Shown here piece after piece: positions 52,821 to 62,751 of a stretch of DNA of 64,000 bases. The position numbers and the translations under genes are program-made. Position 1 is the stretch's first letter. Each line of letters starts with the position of its first letter. This stretch comes from Heliocidaris tuberculata. Taxonomy: Eukaryota; Echinodermata; Echinoidea; Camarodonta; Echinometridae. The notes beneath the pieces were generated by a model. It made no database searches, was not told where the DNA came from, and saw only the letters and a list, made by a program, of their open reading frames with translations. The stretch lies in NCBI GenBank assembly GCA_025618425.1, contig CM046836.1, positions 11,462,061 to 11,526,060 on the forward strand. The letters are read 5' to 3'.

Positions 52821-55131
52821 CTAAAAATAGGGCAAGGTAGAGAAAGAGAAATTATTAATGCGTCATCATGCTACTGTACCTCAATTCAATCTTCTGAGTC
52901 ATCTGCTGTAAGTTTTCAATAAGGGTCCAGTGGAAACAAATATATGCCCGTAAGTACATGATAAAATTTATTGCAATTCCTCAACATTATTTAATGAGAA
53001 TAAATGCAAGCTTGTGCAACACGGACTACAATTAAAGTATCAAGAAATCAAGTAATTAATGGGTAGAGGAAAAGGCAAACACTGATGGAAAATGCAAAGA
53101 CAGCATTACGCATCAGGGAAGAACACAGTGCATTACACAAGAAATGATGAACATGAACTAATTCTTACAAAAGAGTAGCAAAAGTAAACTGTAATTACCT
53201 GTTGGTATATCTGTGAGTCCAACACAGAATGTATGGTAGCCTCTATCACACTTGTCGCAAAACATCATCTTATCCTGAAGAAAAAAAGGGAGAAGATTGG
53301 ATAATTAAATGTAAAATATAATTTACCAGTAAATTAGTAGTGGAATCACTAATTTGATTAAAAAATAAAATGGTCTTGAGAAAAGCATGCCTCTCAGTCT
53401 GAGGGGTATAGGTAAACAATGTGCAATGCAATCATACCCGTTTTAGAAACACACACATTCAAAGCGCAAAAGTCAATTGTTCAGGAGATATTTTGAGAGT
53501 TCATTTAGTTTTTGTGTACTTGTATTTTGCTCAGTATTCTGCAAGTGGACAAATTTATAATTTCATCAAATTGATTTCTGTGTAATGCATTTTGTATGAT
53601 AAAGCTTTTTTTTTATAGGGGGAGATGTGGTGTACAACATGAACATTTTGATTGAACAAAAATAACAGCTTTCATAGTACTTGTTGGACTATACCAAACA
53701 AAAATCAACATTGAATACACACTTCTTATTTCCATTGTTATCTTTATCCAAAAGTAAGATGTAATTGATCCATTTTTTGCTTTAAAGGGTACCCATCACC
53801 CAAAAATATTTCCTCTGTATGTTAAGAGTTTCCATGTCATCATACTATATAATCAAAATACGGGCTTCAAATATTAATTCTATAAAGAGATATTGGCATA
53901 TTGCAATATAAATTACACTCTCTATAAGCGTAAAAGTGACTCGTGAGTAGACTACTTGACACACCCATACGCACATACCAAGATAAGGGCTCGCGCGGAA
54001 CCAAACTCGGAGTTTGGTTCTGCGCAAGCATTTTCATGTTATCCTTTATTTCCTTTAATAAACTCCTTAAATGTTGACCTATAGAATGCCAGATAAAGTT
54101 CTTTGAGGTTGAATTCATTCTCCAAGCTGTACACAAATGTAAGCTGTACACAAATCATTTTTTCAGGAGATTTGTACACTTTAACTTGGCAAAGAAAAAT
54201 ACAAGACACATGCTTACCTCATGAGTTGGGTCTCCACACTGGGAGCATGTCTTACATTCCATACACTGCCAGGGGTAGGTCTTGATGGTGGCTACTAGCT
54301 CATCATTCATATCCAGACAAGATGGATGACCTAGGGTGATTGAAATACAAGATACCACAGGAAAACTTTAGAAGACTGTGATAAATTAAGGACTGATCTT
54401 ACATTCAATACAATGCCAGGGGTAGGTCTTGATAGTTGCTACTAGCTTATCATTCATATCTAGATACGATGGGTGATCTATTCATTCCATTGAAGAAAAT
54501 GAATAAAGAAGGGCATTTGTAACAAAAGTATGAAATCTAAGAGGATAGCAGTAGGTAATATATCTGCCAATGCATTTGAGAGTTGTTGTAAAGAAATTTG
54601 GAGAAAATTAAGTAAACTTATTGTTCATATAAAAAGAGAGAATAGAAAAGGAAAAGGTGAAAGAGCTCAAGACAGAAAAGGATATCATCACAAGAGACAA
54701 ATAAAATATGACAGATTACCATCAAAAATGAGATTTAGATTATTTACATACACTGAAAACTTAATGGGAAATTGAAAGGTTAAAGAAAAATAATTTTACA
54801 AAGGATTAAGTGAGAAAGGAATTTTTAAAAATAAAGAAAAATAAATAGAACTACAAGGAAAGACAATGACAAATTGATCATGTTTAATCTCATATGATCA
54901 TAAGATGGACTGAATAAAGGGAATAAACGGTCAATAAAATCTTGCAAAGTAATGACAAGTACAAGGTACCAGCCTATTCTGCAAAAGAAAAAAGAGTAAA
55001 CTTGTAAGTTATACATACCACTGTTATCACATTGTGAGCAATGGACCAGGTTCTCAGGTACCCCCTTGGCATTGCTTCGTCTATCCTTCAGACATAGGCC
55101 ACAGATAGCTGTTGGCTTGATCTTAGGCTGA

Positions 55132-55196
<65 letters not shown>

Positions 55197-58100
55197 GAGG
55201 GTATAACAATCATGAAGGAATAATTGCAATTATATTCCACATACTAAGAATCTTGCTGTTAGATTGGTCAAAAGGTAATCATGTGATAACATGTAGTTCT
55301 CCCAATCAGTCGACCCGAGAGGAAAAGTTCGTGACCTTGACAGAATAGTGCTTATGTGTTTCACTGATCTCTTCAGTCCATTACAGAGTCACAATGCGTT
55401 ATCAATATTTTGGGTAAGCGCGAAATGAAAGTGCGTGACCTCTACGAATAGTCAAATTGAAAAGTGTGTGACCTCTACGAATAGTCAAAATGAAAATATA
55501 AATTAAAAAAAAAAAAATAGTCAAAACGAAAAGTGTGTGACCTTTACGGATAGCTCCATAGGTGTACTAAAATAAGCACACATTTCCCAATCGCGCGCTT
55601 GAAATGATGAAACAATTGTGCGCACCCGGCCAGGTATAGGGATACGGATTATGGTGGTTTTCACTTCTTTTGTGAATTCGGGCCTAAATGTCTTTTTTCG
55701 AGAAGTAGACAATTATTGTCTTTCTCGTACCAGTTAAATGTTTCAGATGTGCAATATAAAGCAAATAATCACCTTTTGATTTCAGGCGATGAGACGTACT
55801 ATCACTTCCTCGGCGATCTGAATGTATAACACTATCTTGTTTTATTTGTTTTATTTGGGTTGTCCATAGCTACATCCAGAATGCCTCGGAAGTGACAGTT
55901 TGTCCCATCACCTTCACCAACGGTAATTATTTGCTTACTATCAAATGATAAGTGCACTGAAATCCAAATCACACTGAAAAAAGGGCACACTCTTTATATA
56001 TATTTGGCAGGGTGAATGAGGTCTCAGATTTTCATGTTTGTGGAAAAACTTGTACACCTGACACCCTATGAACTCTTGTTAGTGACAATTTTGATGGAAA
56101 CGTACAGTGAATAGTAAACATAATCCATATCAGGTGATGTGAAGTAAGCCAATCAAATGCTTCCATTTTCTCTATGTGTTACATAAAATATACACATTAA
56201 AGTACTTTATTTTTTACAAATTGTTTCTATATTGTGTGTCCATGCAGTCCAAAAATCTAACTTATAACTGTCATGTGAGTGTGTGATATTTTCACAGTTG
56301 CATATTTGATAAATATGTGTTCACTACCTATAAGATTTCATTTAGAATGTGACAGAATCTAACCCATGATGGCAAATTAATAAACAAATATCAAATAGGC
56401 AAAAAAAAAAAAATGTTACTACCTGGTAGGGTCTTGTTGCAGTGGGCACTACAGCTTCCATGCTCTGCTGTAGAGCCTCAGGTCCAGGCAACCTCACTAC
56501 ATCACTGTCCCCGCTCCCACCAGACTCCGGCCCTGGCTGGACAATAATGGGTCCTGCACGAGGTCTCAGGATCGTAGGCGCCGATGATGGTGACTTCGAC
56601 GTTGCAGGGGTAGAGCTCGGGAGTGGGGGCTGTTGTTGCTCTTGTTGCTGCTGTGGTGGTTGCTGTTGCTGTTGCTGGCGTGGTTGTTGCCGTTGCGGTT
56701 GCTGCTTTTGTGGCGGGTGCTGTGTTGGTTGGTTCAGTAGCTGTTGCAGCCGCTGCTCTTGCTGTTGCCGCTGCTGCTGATCGTTTTGTGGTTGATTTGA
56801 AGAAGATTTGCTCTTGTTCTTGTCTGCGTCATCATTCTTGGTCAATTCCTAAAGGTACAAAATGAGAAAAACATTAAATGCCAGAATGTCTCCCCAAATC
56901 CCAAGTCTGAAAGAATGCAAGAATATCTTAGCAACTCATGCACAAAGTTGTTTCAATAGAAGCATGCAGTCAGTGGTTAGAGTAATCCTGTTCTAGCATG
57001 TCAACCATTTGTCCATTACATGAAAAAGCTCATAGATCAAGAAACAGGTATCACTATCTACAAAGACCTTTCTGAGAGAAACATATTGCTTCTTTGGGAT
57101 GCAATCGAGGCATCGAAGAAGGGGAACGGTCAAATCACATCTGTGTGGTCTATGAATGGCAAAACCAATATCACAAATTTGGAAAGAAAACAATTATCAA
57201 AATCTGCAAATTGACAACACATTGACAACATTCTATAGCACTGTTTTCCCCAGTTGAGAAGGAAACTTTTCTTCACTTTTCCATATGGTCTGTATTCAAG
57301 TATTTTCATTTCAAATACATGTACATGACTTTTCAATGGAATAGCACTGCTTTAAAATAAAAAGAAAGAAGAATGTTGCTAATTTGAAGAAGAAGAACCA
57401 ATTTATTCATTTCTTCAAACATTCCTGATGAATTAATATGTTGGGTACTCACAGCCATGATATCCAAGTCATCATCTCCTTCTTCTTCTTCTACTTCAGG
57501 AGCATAGTCTGTCTTTCTCCTAATCGCCATCGGACCATAGATGGCGGTATTCAGGGGCAGATAGTTCAGCTCATCAGCCGTGTAGCTAGGGTAGGAAGAT
57601 AACAATAATGTCACAATTAATTTGGAAACTCATATCTTCTATACACCATTTTATTGTTTCATCACCACTGATTTTAAACACAAAAATAATATTATCAGCT
57701 GGGAGCTAGAAGGGTCTTAACCTGTTGCCTCCTGGAACCAGGTGGTCCCCCCAGGGGGGGGGGGGCCTCAATATATTGGACAGATGGGTATGTGCCGCTT
57801 TGACAACCCCCTTTTTCAACGGCCGATCGCCGTTCTCAAGATACCCAAATTTCCATAAACTACCGTTCTCACCCTTCTCACACGATCTCAAGATACCCGG
57901 CCGGAACAAAAGCATTCATCTCTCTCCGTTGCCCCCGGCATGCCCCGTTCCCTAGCTCTCACGTACGTACGTCCATTCACTTACGCGCCCAATTGCATAT
58001 ATGCATGCACTATAGAATCCCCACTCTAAGTGCCGTAGTTCCTCAGACCATGTTTTTTTGCTCAGCTGGGTATAGGTATCCACCGTTCCAAAGACCCTAT

Positions 58101-61100
58101 GTTTTTCGCTTCTAGTCAGTTCCTTAGACCCCTGTTTCAAGGGCGGCTGCGGCCCATCTGAAAAGAATTTGAGTCCCCCCCCCGGCTTGGTCCCTGTATC
58201 AAGCCTATGATGGGTAAAATCATATTTCTTTACATAGATTGAATGCCCTTCTGGCTCTCACCATAAAGCTACAAACCATGCTCTCACAGATAACATAGAA
58301 CTTTAATGGTCTAACCATTGAAGCTTCATGGTCTAACTTACCTTCTGCAGTAGTCTTGGTACTGACCAGGGATGACAGCCACAGGATAGGCACCTATCTT
58401 TGTATCCTCTTTACTCAGCTTCTTCATCTTGGCTTGGGGCATATGGAGTTGCTAAAGATGGAAATTAAGAAACAGAAATAACAAAGGTTAGCTCCTGTAT
58501 ATAAAATGCAACAGTACAACTGAATCTTGATGCAGTGATTGGAATTAATAACAAATTAACAAACAATTTAAAAAATTCATGACCAGGTCCAAATGTACAC
58601 AGACTCACCATTGTTTGTAGATCAAAGTAGTACTGTCTCTCTTCTCTCTTCTCTCTCATCAAGAGTGCATTGAATTCAGCGGCTTGCTTTGCGGCTTTCT
58701 TGATGTATTCCTTGATCTTACTTGCATCCATTGTTGGCTGTGTACAAAATCAAGCATGAAATTAAAAATGAAAACCAAAGCACCAGAACTGAAGATGATG
58801 ATGATTTTCATTTCACCTGACTTGCTAAGAAAGCAAGTATATACTTGTAGATAACCAGCCAGTGGACCTTCGGTTTTCAGTCCTGTCTGAGGAACTTGGC
58901 AATTGAGGATTAATACCTTACAAACAGTGCAACAGTGATTTCGACTATTTCAGAACTTTACCAGCCATTGCAAGCAATAACCATCCCTGAATTCATAGCA
59001 AGTTTTCCGTCAAGTAGGGCAAGCTTCTGACACTACTCCTCTTACGGACACTGTCTCACAATGGCATGACTAACTTACTCTGAAGAAGCTACAATTGTCT
59101 GACGCATGCTTTGGCAGCAGTTGCTTAATAATTTATTTCTAACACTAACAAATTCCTAAATATGTATCTACACTCAATGATATACCAAACCACAAATGTG
59201 ACTTTACACTTTGCAAGCCAAACCCTAATCCTATATTTTTCACAAAATGAAGTGCACACAAGAAATGTTTGATCACCAAAAGCTACATATTGTTGATTGG
59301 AGCCTACAGAAGTATGGCAAAAGTTAGAGCCACTGGGTCTCACCGCTTCGTATCCTTTATGCTGGTTGCTGATATTCTGTCTCTGTTTCTCCTGGATCAC
59401 CCTGGCATACTCTGAGTATCTGTTTGGGTAGTCCTTCATCATCAGGTCATACACCTCATCTCCACGTAGAGCTGTCAGACCTGCCATGACACATCATTGT
59501 TGGAGTATTAAGAGATTTATATTTTTGAATTCAATAGCTTTCGCTATGAATAACAATAACCTTCCAGTAATATATCAATGACTGTATACGCCATAAGTTT
59601 CGTGAATAGGATTAACGAGACTATTTCACGAGTGGTTGCAAGTGGTTGAATTTGCGATCAGGAAATTCTCAAATCTATAAACAAAAACGATGATGTATTT
59701 TTGCAAAGCGAAGTGGTGAATTTCTGACTGGGAGACAACAAATTCAACTGACTACTTTATATGTCAGCTGGTTTTTTACGGGTTGTTAAAAGTTTGCAAC
59801 CCACTCGTGTGACACAAAATTCACAAAAATAAATCCCCTTTAAAATATATGACATATACAGTAAATTGTGTTGAACTGCATACTTTTCCTACATTAAACA
59901 TCATCAGAAACTCATCACTTATTTGGAAGGATTCACATCAAAATGCCCCTATGTAAAAATCATTTATTCACCTTTTCTCTCCAAATATCAAAAGCAAATG
60001 GTTGATATCATCACCAAGAAAGTGCAAGATGCAAAAAACATTGCAAGAAGTCTAAAAACAATGTCACAGAAATTCAAAATATTCATATTTTTGAAAGGAC
60101 ACTCGTACACCATTACAAGTCGAGTATCGGTCAACGCATTCCCCATGGGAACCAGGTGCTGCCTGTACTACGTCTAAGAGAAAGAGAGAAAGCAATAAAC
60201 AATGGATACTACTTACCAAGAGTGACCTGTTCTTCTGTGACCACTCCCCTTTCTCTAAGGAATTCCTTCTCCTTGATGTCCATGACCCTCCTCTCTAGAT
60301 CTGAGGTTCAATGAGAATTGGGTAAAACAGTTTACCATTCTTACATTCATTTGATTCAAAATTTCTTTGTTTCCATGTAATAAAAAAAAAAAACCCTATA
60401 TTTTGGGGAGTGGGGGTGAGGAAAGATGTTAAGCATCATCTGAGCAGTAGTGAACCACTACTCACAGGGATTGTTGACGTGACCAGATGTTAACAATTTA
60501 TATCTTGCTACCTGCAGTGGTAATTTTGTTTGCAATTCCACCAAATAGACAACAAAATGAATATATAATGTAAAGTCTTCTTTGGAATAGACCTGTGCCA
60601 TATCCCAACACCTGTGTCCTTAACATCACAAATTTCATTTGAAAACTGTTTATTTTTGTCTATAAAAGTCCTAATCAGGGCAAATTGGTAGCTTTTATTT
60701 AGATGGTTGTGTCACAGTAGAGTACTTTACCAAAACTTACTTGGGTATTTGCGCTTGAAGGACTTGACTCCAAGAAACTCACTGATCTGCTCCTGGACAA
60801 AGTACCACTCTCCAGGATTGTCCTGAGGCCACTGGTACTCAAAGACATTTTCTGCAGGGAAGTGGCCCAAACTGACAGGACAGGGGAGGAACATACAAAC
60901 ACCATCACTGGAATATACAGGTTTTGTAGTTTTTCAAATTTCTGTTTACATTATTATTGGATGAATCATTTGACAATAGTGTAGTTGAAACTTTCAGTCA
61001 GGCAAAGCACAAGAAGGATTGTATCATGTGTGAGTATGTCAAAAATTTAAGTACAAATAAACAAACAAAATTAGTGATGCACCTTATATTTATATGCAAG

Positions 61101-62743
61101 ACAATGACTGTAACCAATTGTTCACAGAAACCTCACACATTTCATGAAAAAAAGTAAAGCAATAAAAACAAGGAACAAGGGATAAATTATCATCATTATT
61201 AAACATGGTTCTCTTGTAAATGTTATTATACAAGAAAAAAAGTGAAGATTCTTTTTGTTATTTCTGTACACTTTAAAGATAATTTGGACACAACTGGGAG
61301 GACTTACTCATCATCACTCTGGACTGTTGGAGTGCTAGTCCTGGACCTTTTGGGACTAGCCCTAGGGCTCTCGTCTATCAGCTCCCGGACTCTCTTCACA
61401 GGCAGTGGACTTCCCTGGAGACTATCACGATAGTCAAACTCACTGCTCTTTGCTGAAACAAAACTCTCCATGCTGCACTCATCATAAATCTTTGGAACCT
61501 TTTCAATGTTGCTGTCATCACGATTGTCCTTGGTGCTTAGGTCTGCCACAGAGTCCTGGGTGTTCCCATCTTCCGATTCTAGGATCTGAGTATCCATGAG
61601 CTCTGGTGCCTCTCCATCTTCAGGAGCCTGTGAGTCATTTTCAGTACTGTCCACCACAACTGCATCATTTGTACCTTCAGCATCAACATTGTTAACAACT
61701 TTCTCATCGGAGTCTGGTTTTTCTTGAACTTGATCATTTACTGTTGGTTGTTGAATGGATTCTGAAATGAGCTCCTGGCTGATTAGGTCAGCTACTACAT
61801 TGCCTGTGCTGCCCTCAAATGAGGTTGATTCTTTGCCACTTTCAACGTTAACAGGCTCTTCTTGAATCAAACTATCCGAATCTCCTTTACCAGAGGACGA
61901 GTTTTCACTATCCTGGCATCCTTCTTCATCAACCTTGGCCTGATCGATTTCAGGTGTTTTTACCCCAGTTGGTGTTTCTAATAGAGTTGAGTTTTCCTGA
62001 TTGTCCCCTGCCTGATCCTCTGATGCTACAGTGGTTTCTTGAATTACCTCCTCACTGGCTTCCCTCACTTTGGGAGATCCAGTGCTTCTCACTTGCACAC
62101 TTCCATTTGGTTCCTGGTCTCCATCAGTTGTGTCCATTTGTTCCTGATTAATCTCATCTTGGTTGCTGATACCCGGTCTTGCAACTTTATCCAGGGTTTC
62201 CTCAGCCGCATCACCTGGAGCTCTTTCTCCTGCCTCTTCTTGGCTCAAGAAAACATTTTCTTGATCAGATGGTAAAGCTGCAGTTTGCATTGTTGAGTCA
62301 CCTTCAAGCTCCTTATCCAACTCTCCCTTTTGAGCTTGGTCAGATATTTGCATGGTATCTGGAGCAGTTTGCTCATCCCTTCTCTGTTCAGATCCTTCTG
62401 CGCTTTTCTCTTGGGGAAGGGGCACATCTTCCTGATCTTCAGAAACCTTTCCTGCAGTATCATCTGACTCTCTTGTAACAGTTTGGTCATGTTGTGAAGC
62501 TCCTTGGTCCTGAAACTCTCTCATAGTCTCAGGTACTCCTGTTCCATCTCCTGTTAACTGTTCCACTGGAGATCCTTCTTCACTAGATCCCTGGCCAGCG
62601 GTGCTTGCTGATGTTTCAACAGCAACTTCCCCAGTGTTACCCTGCACTTCAGCTGTTGGCTGATCCTGACCAGTGCTCTCTACATCCGGACTCATCTCAC
62701 CCGGTGACAGAGCAACATGGGGAAATTCAGGGGTGGAATCCAT
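52366..62743 (-). CDS. PHF10: PHD finger protein 10 / BAF45a (SAY domain + double PHD), complete CDS, 12 coding exons
   Basis: In transcript order the coding exons are 62743-61308, 60871-60741, 60300-60217, 59480-59344, 58737-58609, 58451-58342, 57585-57453, 56848-56423, 55127-55019, 54330-54218, 53274-53199 and 52820-52366. Phases sum to 3339 nt, 1112 residues plus TGA. Layout: acidic disordered N-region 1-478 with a basic SPKRSRTS patch; SAY domain about 480-710; Gln/Pro-rich linker 721-862; PHD1 with ligands C871, C874, C892, C895, H900, C903, C921, C924; PHD2 with C927, C930, C942, C945, H950, C953, C966, C969; Pro/Gln tail ending KRKNSKR. All 16 zinc ligands are present. Family knowledge: PHF10 is the BAF45a subunit of PBAF SWI/SNF complexes (SAYP in flies), nuclear, and binds histone H3 through the tandem PHD. 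Human PHF10 is about 500 residues, so this protein is greatly extended. The start ATG (ccaaaATGG) is only 8 nt inside its exon; further 5' UTR must be in an upstream exon. Confidence 0.93.
53199..53274 (-). CDS. PHF10: PHF10 exon 11 (PHD2 core)
   Basis: The acceptor is ttttcttcag and the donor GTAATT; 76 nt. The peptide [19 protein letters not shown] matches human PHD2, with ligands C942, C945, H950 and C953. Confidence 0.94.
53782..54184 (+). mobile_element. TTAA-flanked MITE family A, copy 3 (in a PHF10 intron)
   Basis: TTAA at both ends with agggtacccatcaccc at the left and gagatttgtacact at the right. It contains the gcggaaccaaact/agtttggttctgc hairpin. The element ends 33 bp from the donor of the exon at 54218-54330 and includes a small internal duplication (aagctgtacacaaat). 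Confidence 0.85.
54218..54330 (-). CDS. PHF10: PHF10 exon 10 (PHD1 end and PHD2 start)
   Basis: The acceptor is aatcaccctag and the donor GTAAGC. The peptide starts [20 protein letters not shown] and continues [12 protein letters not shown]. It supplies H900, C903, C921, C924, C927 and C930. A decayed copy lies upstream at 54403-54477. Confidence 0.94.
54403..54477 (-). pseudogene. Decayed duplicate of PHF10 exon 10
   Basis: On the minus strand, after tgaatag, the sequence reads through a diverged copy of exon 10: [20 protein letters not shown], then HCIEC. The zinc ligand Cys of HPSC has become Tyr and the 3' part is lost. Using the apparent GTAAGA donor would give a 75-nt exon in the wrong phase for exon 11, so it is unlikely to be functional. 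It lies in the intron 73 bp upstream (in transcript direction) of the true exon. Confidence 0.8.
55019..55127 (-). CDS. PHF10: PHF10 exon 9 (PHD1, first half)
   Basis: The acceptor is cccttcag directly after a (TC)n tract of nearly 60 nt on the coding strand; the donor is GTATGT. The peptide is [18 protein letters not shown], then [11 protein letters not shown], giving the first four zinc ligands. Confidence 0.94.
55135..55192 (-). repeat. (GA)n / (TC)n tract serving as polypyrimidine tract of PHF10 exon 9
   Basis: Nearly 60 nt of GA repeats on the plus strand read as (TC)n on the PHF10 coding strand, ending at cccttcag, the exon 9 acceptor. The splice-site tract of the PHD1 exon is therefore a length-variable microsatellite. 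Confidence 0.92.
55193..56422 (-). other. PHF10 intron 8, with a short 33-bp repeat
   Basis: No gene seen. The phrase gtgtgtgacctctacgaata, with variants, recurs at 55431, 55464 and 55533 beside caaaatgaaa spacers. Confidence 0.6.
56423..56848 (-). CDS. PHF10: PHF10 exon 8 (Gln/Pro-rich linker)
   Basis: The acceptor is ttgtacctttag and the donor GTAGTA; 142 codons, phase 0. It encodes a Lys/Ser/Asn start, then a polyglutamine-proline tract of about 60 residues written with mixed CAG/CAA codons, then a Ser/Pro-rich part ([11 protein letters not shown]). No such tract exists in human PHF10. It is placed here by phase and by the GAATTGACC junction. Confidence 0.88.
56849..57452 (-). other. PHF10 intron 7, nothing recognised
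   Basis: AT-rich intron without repeats of note. Confidence 0.6.
57453..57585 (-). CDS. PHF10: PHF10 exon 7 (end of SAY domain, acidic segment)
   Basis: The acceptor is cttcctaccctag and the donor GTGAGT. It completes a Ser codon, then reads [18 protein letters not shown], and ends in an acidic run ([12 protein letters not shown]), as in vertebrate PHF10. Confidence 0.92.
57706..58200. other. GC-richer insert of unknown nature in PHF10 intron 6
   Basis: Between the exons at 57453-57585 and 58342-58451 the composition changes abruptly: a run of G at 57757-57768, C-runs at 58173-58181 and many CG dinucleotides (acgtacgtacgt). It looks like inserted sequence, but I found no terminal repeats. 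Confidence 0.45.
58342..58451 (-). CDS. PHF10: PHF10 exon 6 (SAY domain)
   Basis: The acceptor is ccatctttag and the donor GTAAGT. The peptide ends [19 protein letters not shown], equivalent to the human YPVALIPGQFQEYYKR segment. Confidence 0.92.
58609..58737 (-). CDS. PHF10: PHF10 exon 5 (SAY domain)
   Basis: The acceptor is ttttgtacacag and the donor GTGAGT; 43 codons. The peptide carries [20 protein letters not shown] and [13 protein letters not shown], matching the human [14 protein letters not shown] block. Confidence 0.93.
59344..59480 (-). CDS. PHF10: PHF10 exon 4 (SAY domain)
   Basis: The acceptor is gtgtcatggcag and the donor GTGAGA; phase 0 at the end. The peptide is [20 protein letters not shown], then [15 protein letters not shown]. 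It is the conserved helix-rich part of SAY. Confidence 0.93.
60217..60300 (-). CDS. PHF10: PHF10 exon 3 (SAY domain)
   Basis: The acceptor is ttgaacctcag and the donor GTAAGT; 84 nt. The peptide is [18 protein letters not shown] followed by [10 protein letters not shown], colinear with vertebrate PHF10. Confidence 0.93.
60741..60871 (-). CDS. PHF10: PHF10 exon 2 (SAY domain start)
   Basis: The acceptor is cctgtcctgtcag and the donor GTAAGT. After completing an Asp codon it reads [16 protein letters not shown], then [17 protein letters not shown]. This is highly similar to the start of the human SAY domain. Confidence 0.94.
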
Positions 62744-62751
62744 TTTGGAAT
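61308..62751 (-). CDS. PHF10: PHF10 first coding exon: 478-residue acidic disordered N-region
   Basis: The minus-strand acceptor is ttccttgcag and the exon begins with 8 untranslated bases, then ATG at 62743. The donor is GA|GTAAGT; reading past it would give an immediate in-frame TAA. The peptide is rich in Glu, Asp, Ser, Gln and Thr, with no fold recognised. Near the end are [20 protein letters not shown] and a short acidic SDDE, resembling the basic patch before the SAY domain in vertebrate PHF10. The remaining 400-plus residues have no obvious vertebrate counterpart. Confidence 0.88.

Larger units (their letters stand above)
58738..61307 (-). other. PHF10 introns 1-4 (between small SAY exons)
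   Basis: Four introns of roughly 435-735 bp each, AT-rich. No additional exon, RNA gene or clear transposon was seen. Confidence 0.6.

Noticed and set aside
52398..52922. 174-codon plus-strand frame opposite the last PHF10 exon
   Set aside because: It is the antisense of the repetitive Pro/Gln tail of PHF10.
56442..56865. Cys/Gly- and Ala/Val-rich plus-strand frames
   Set aside because: They are antisense readings of the PHF10 polyglutamine exon.
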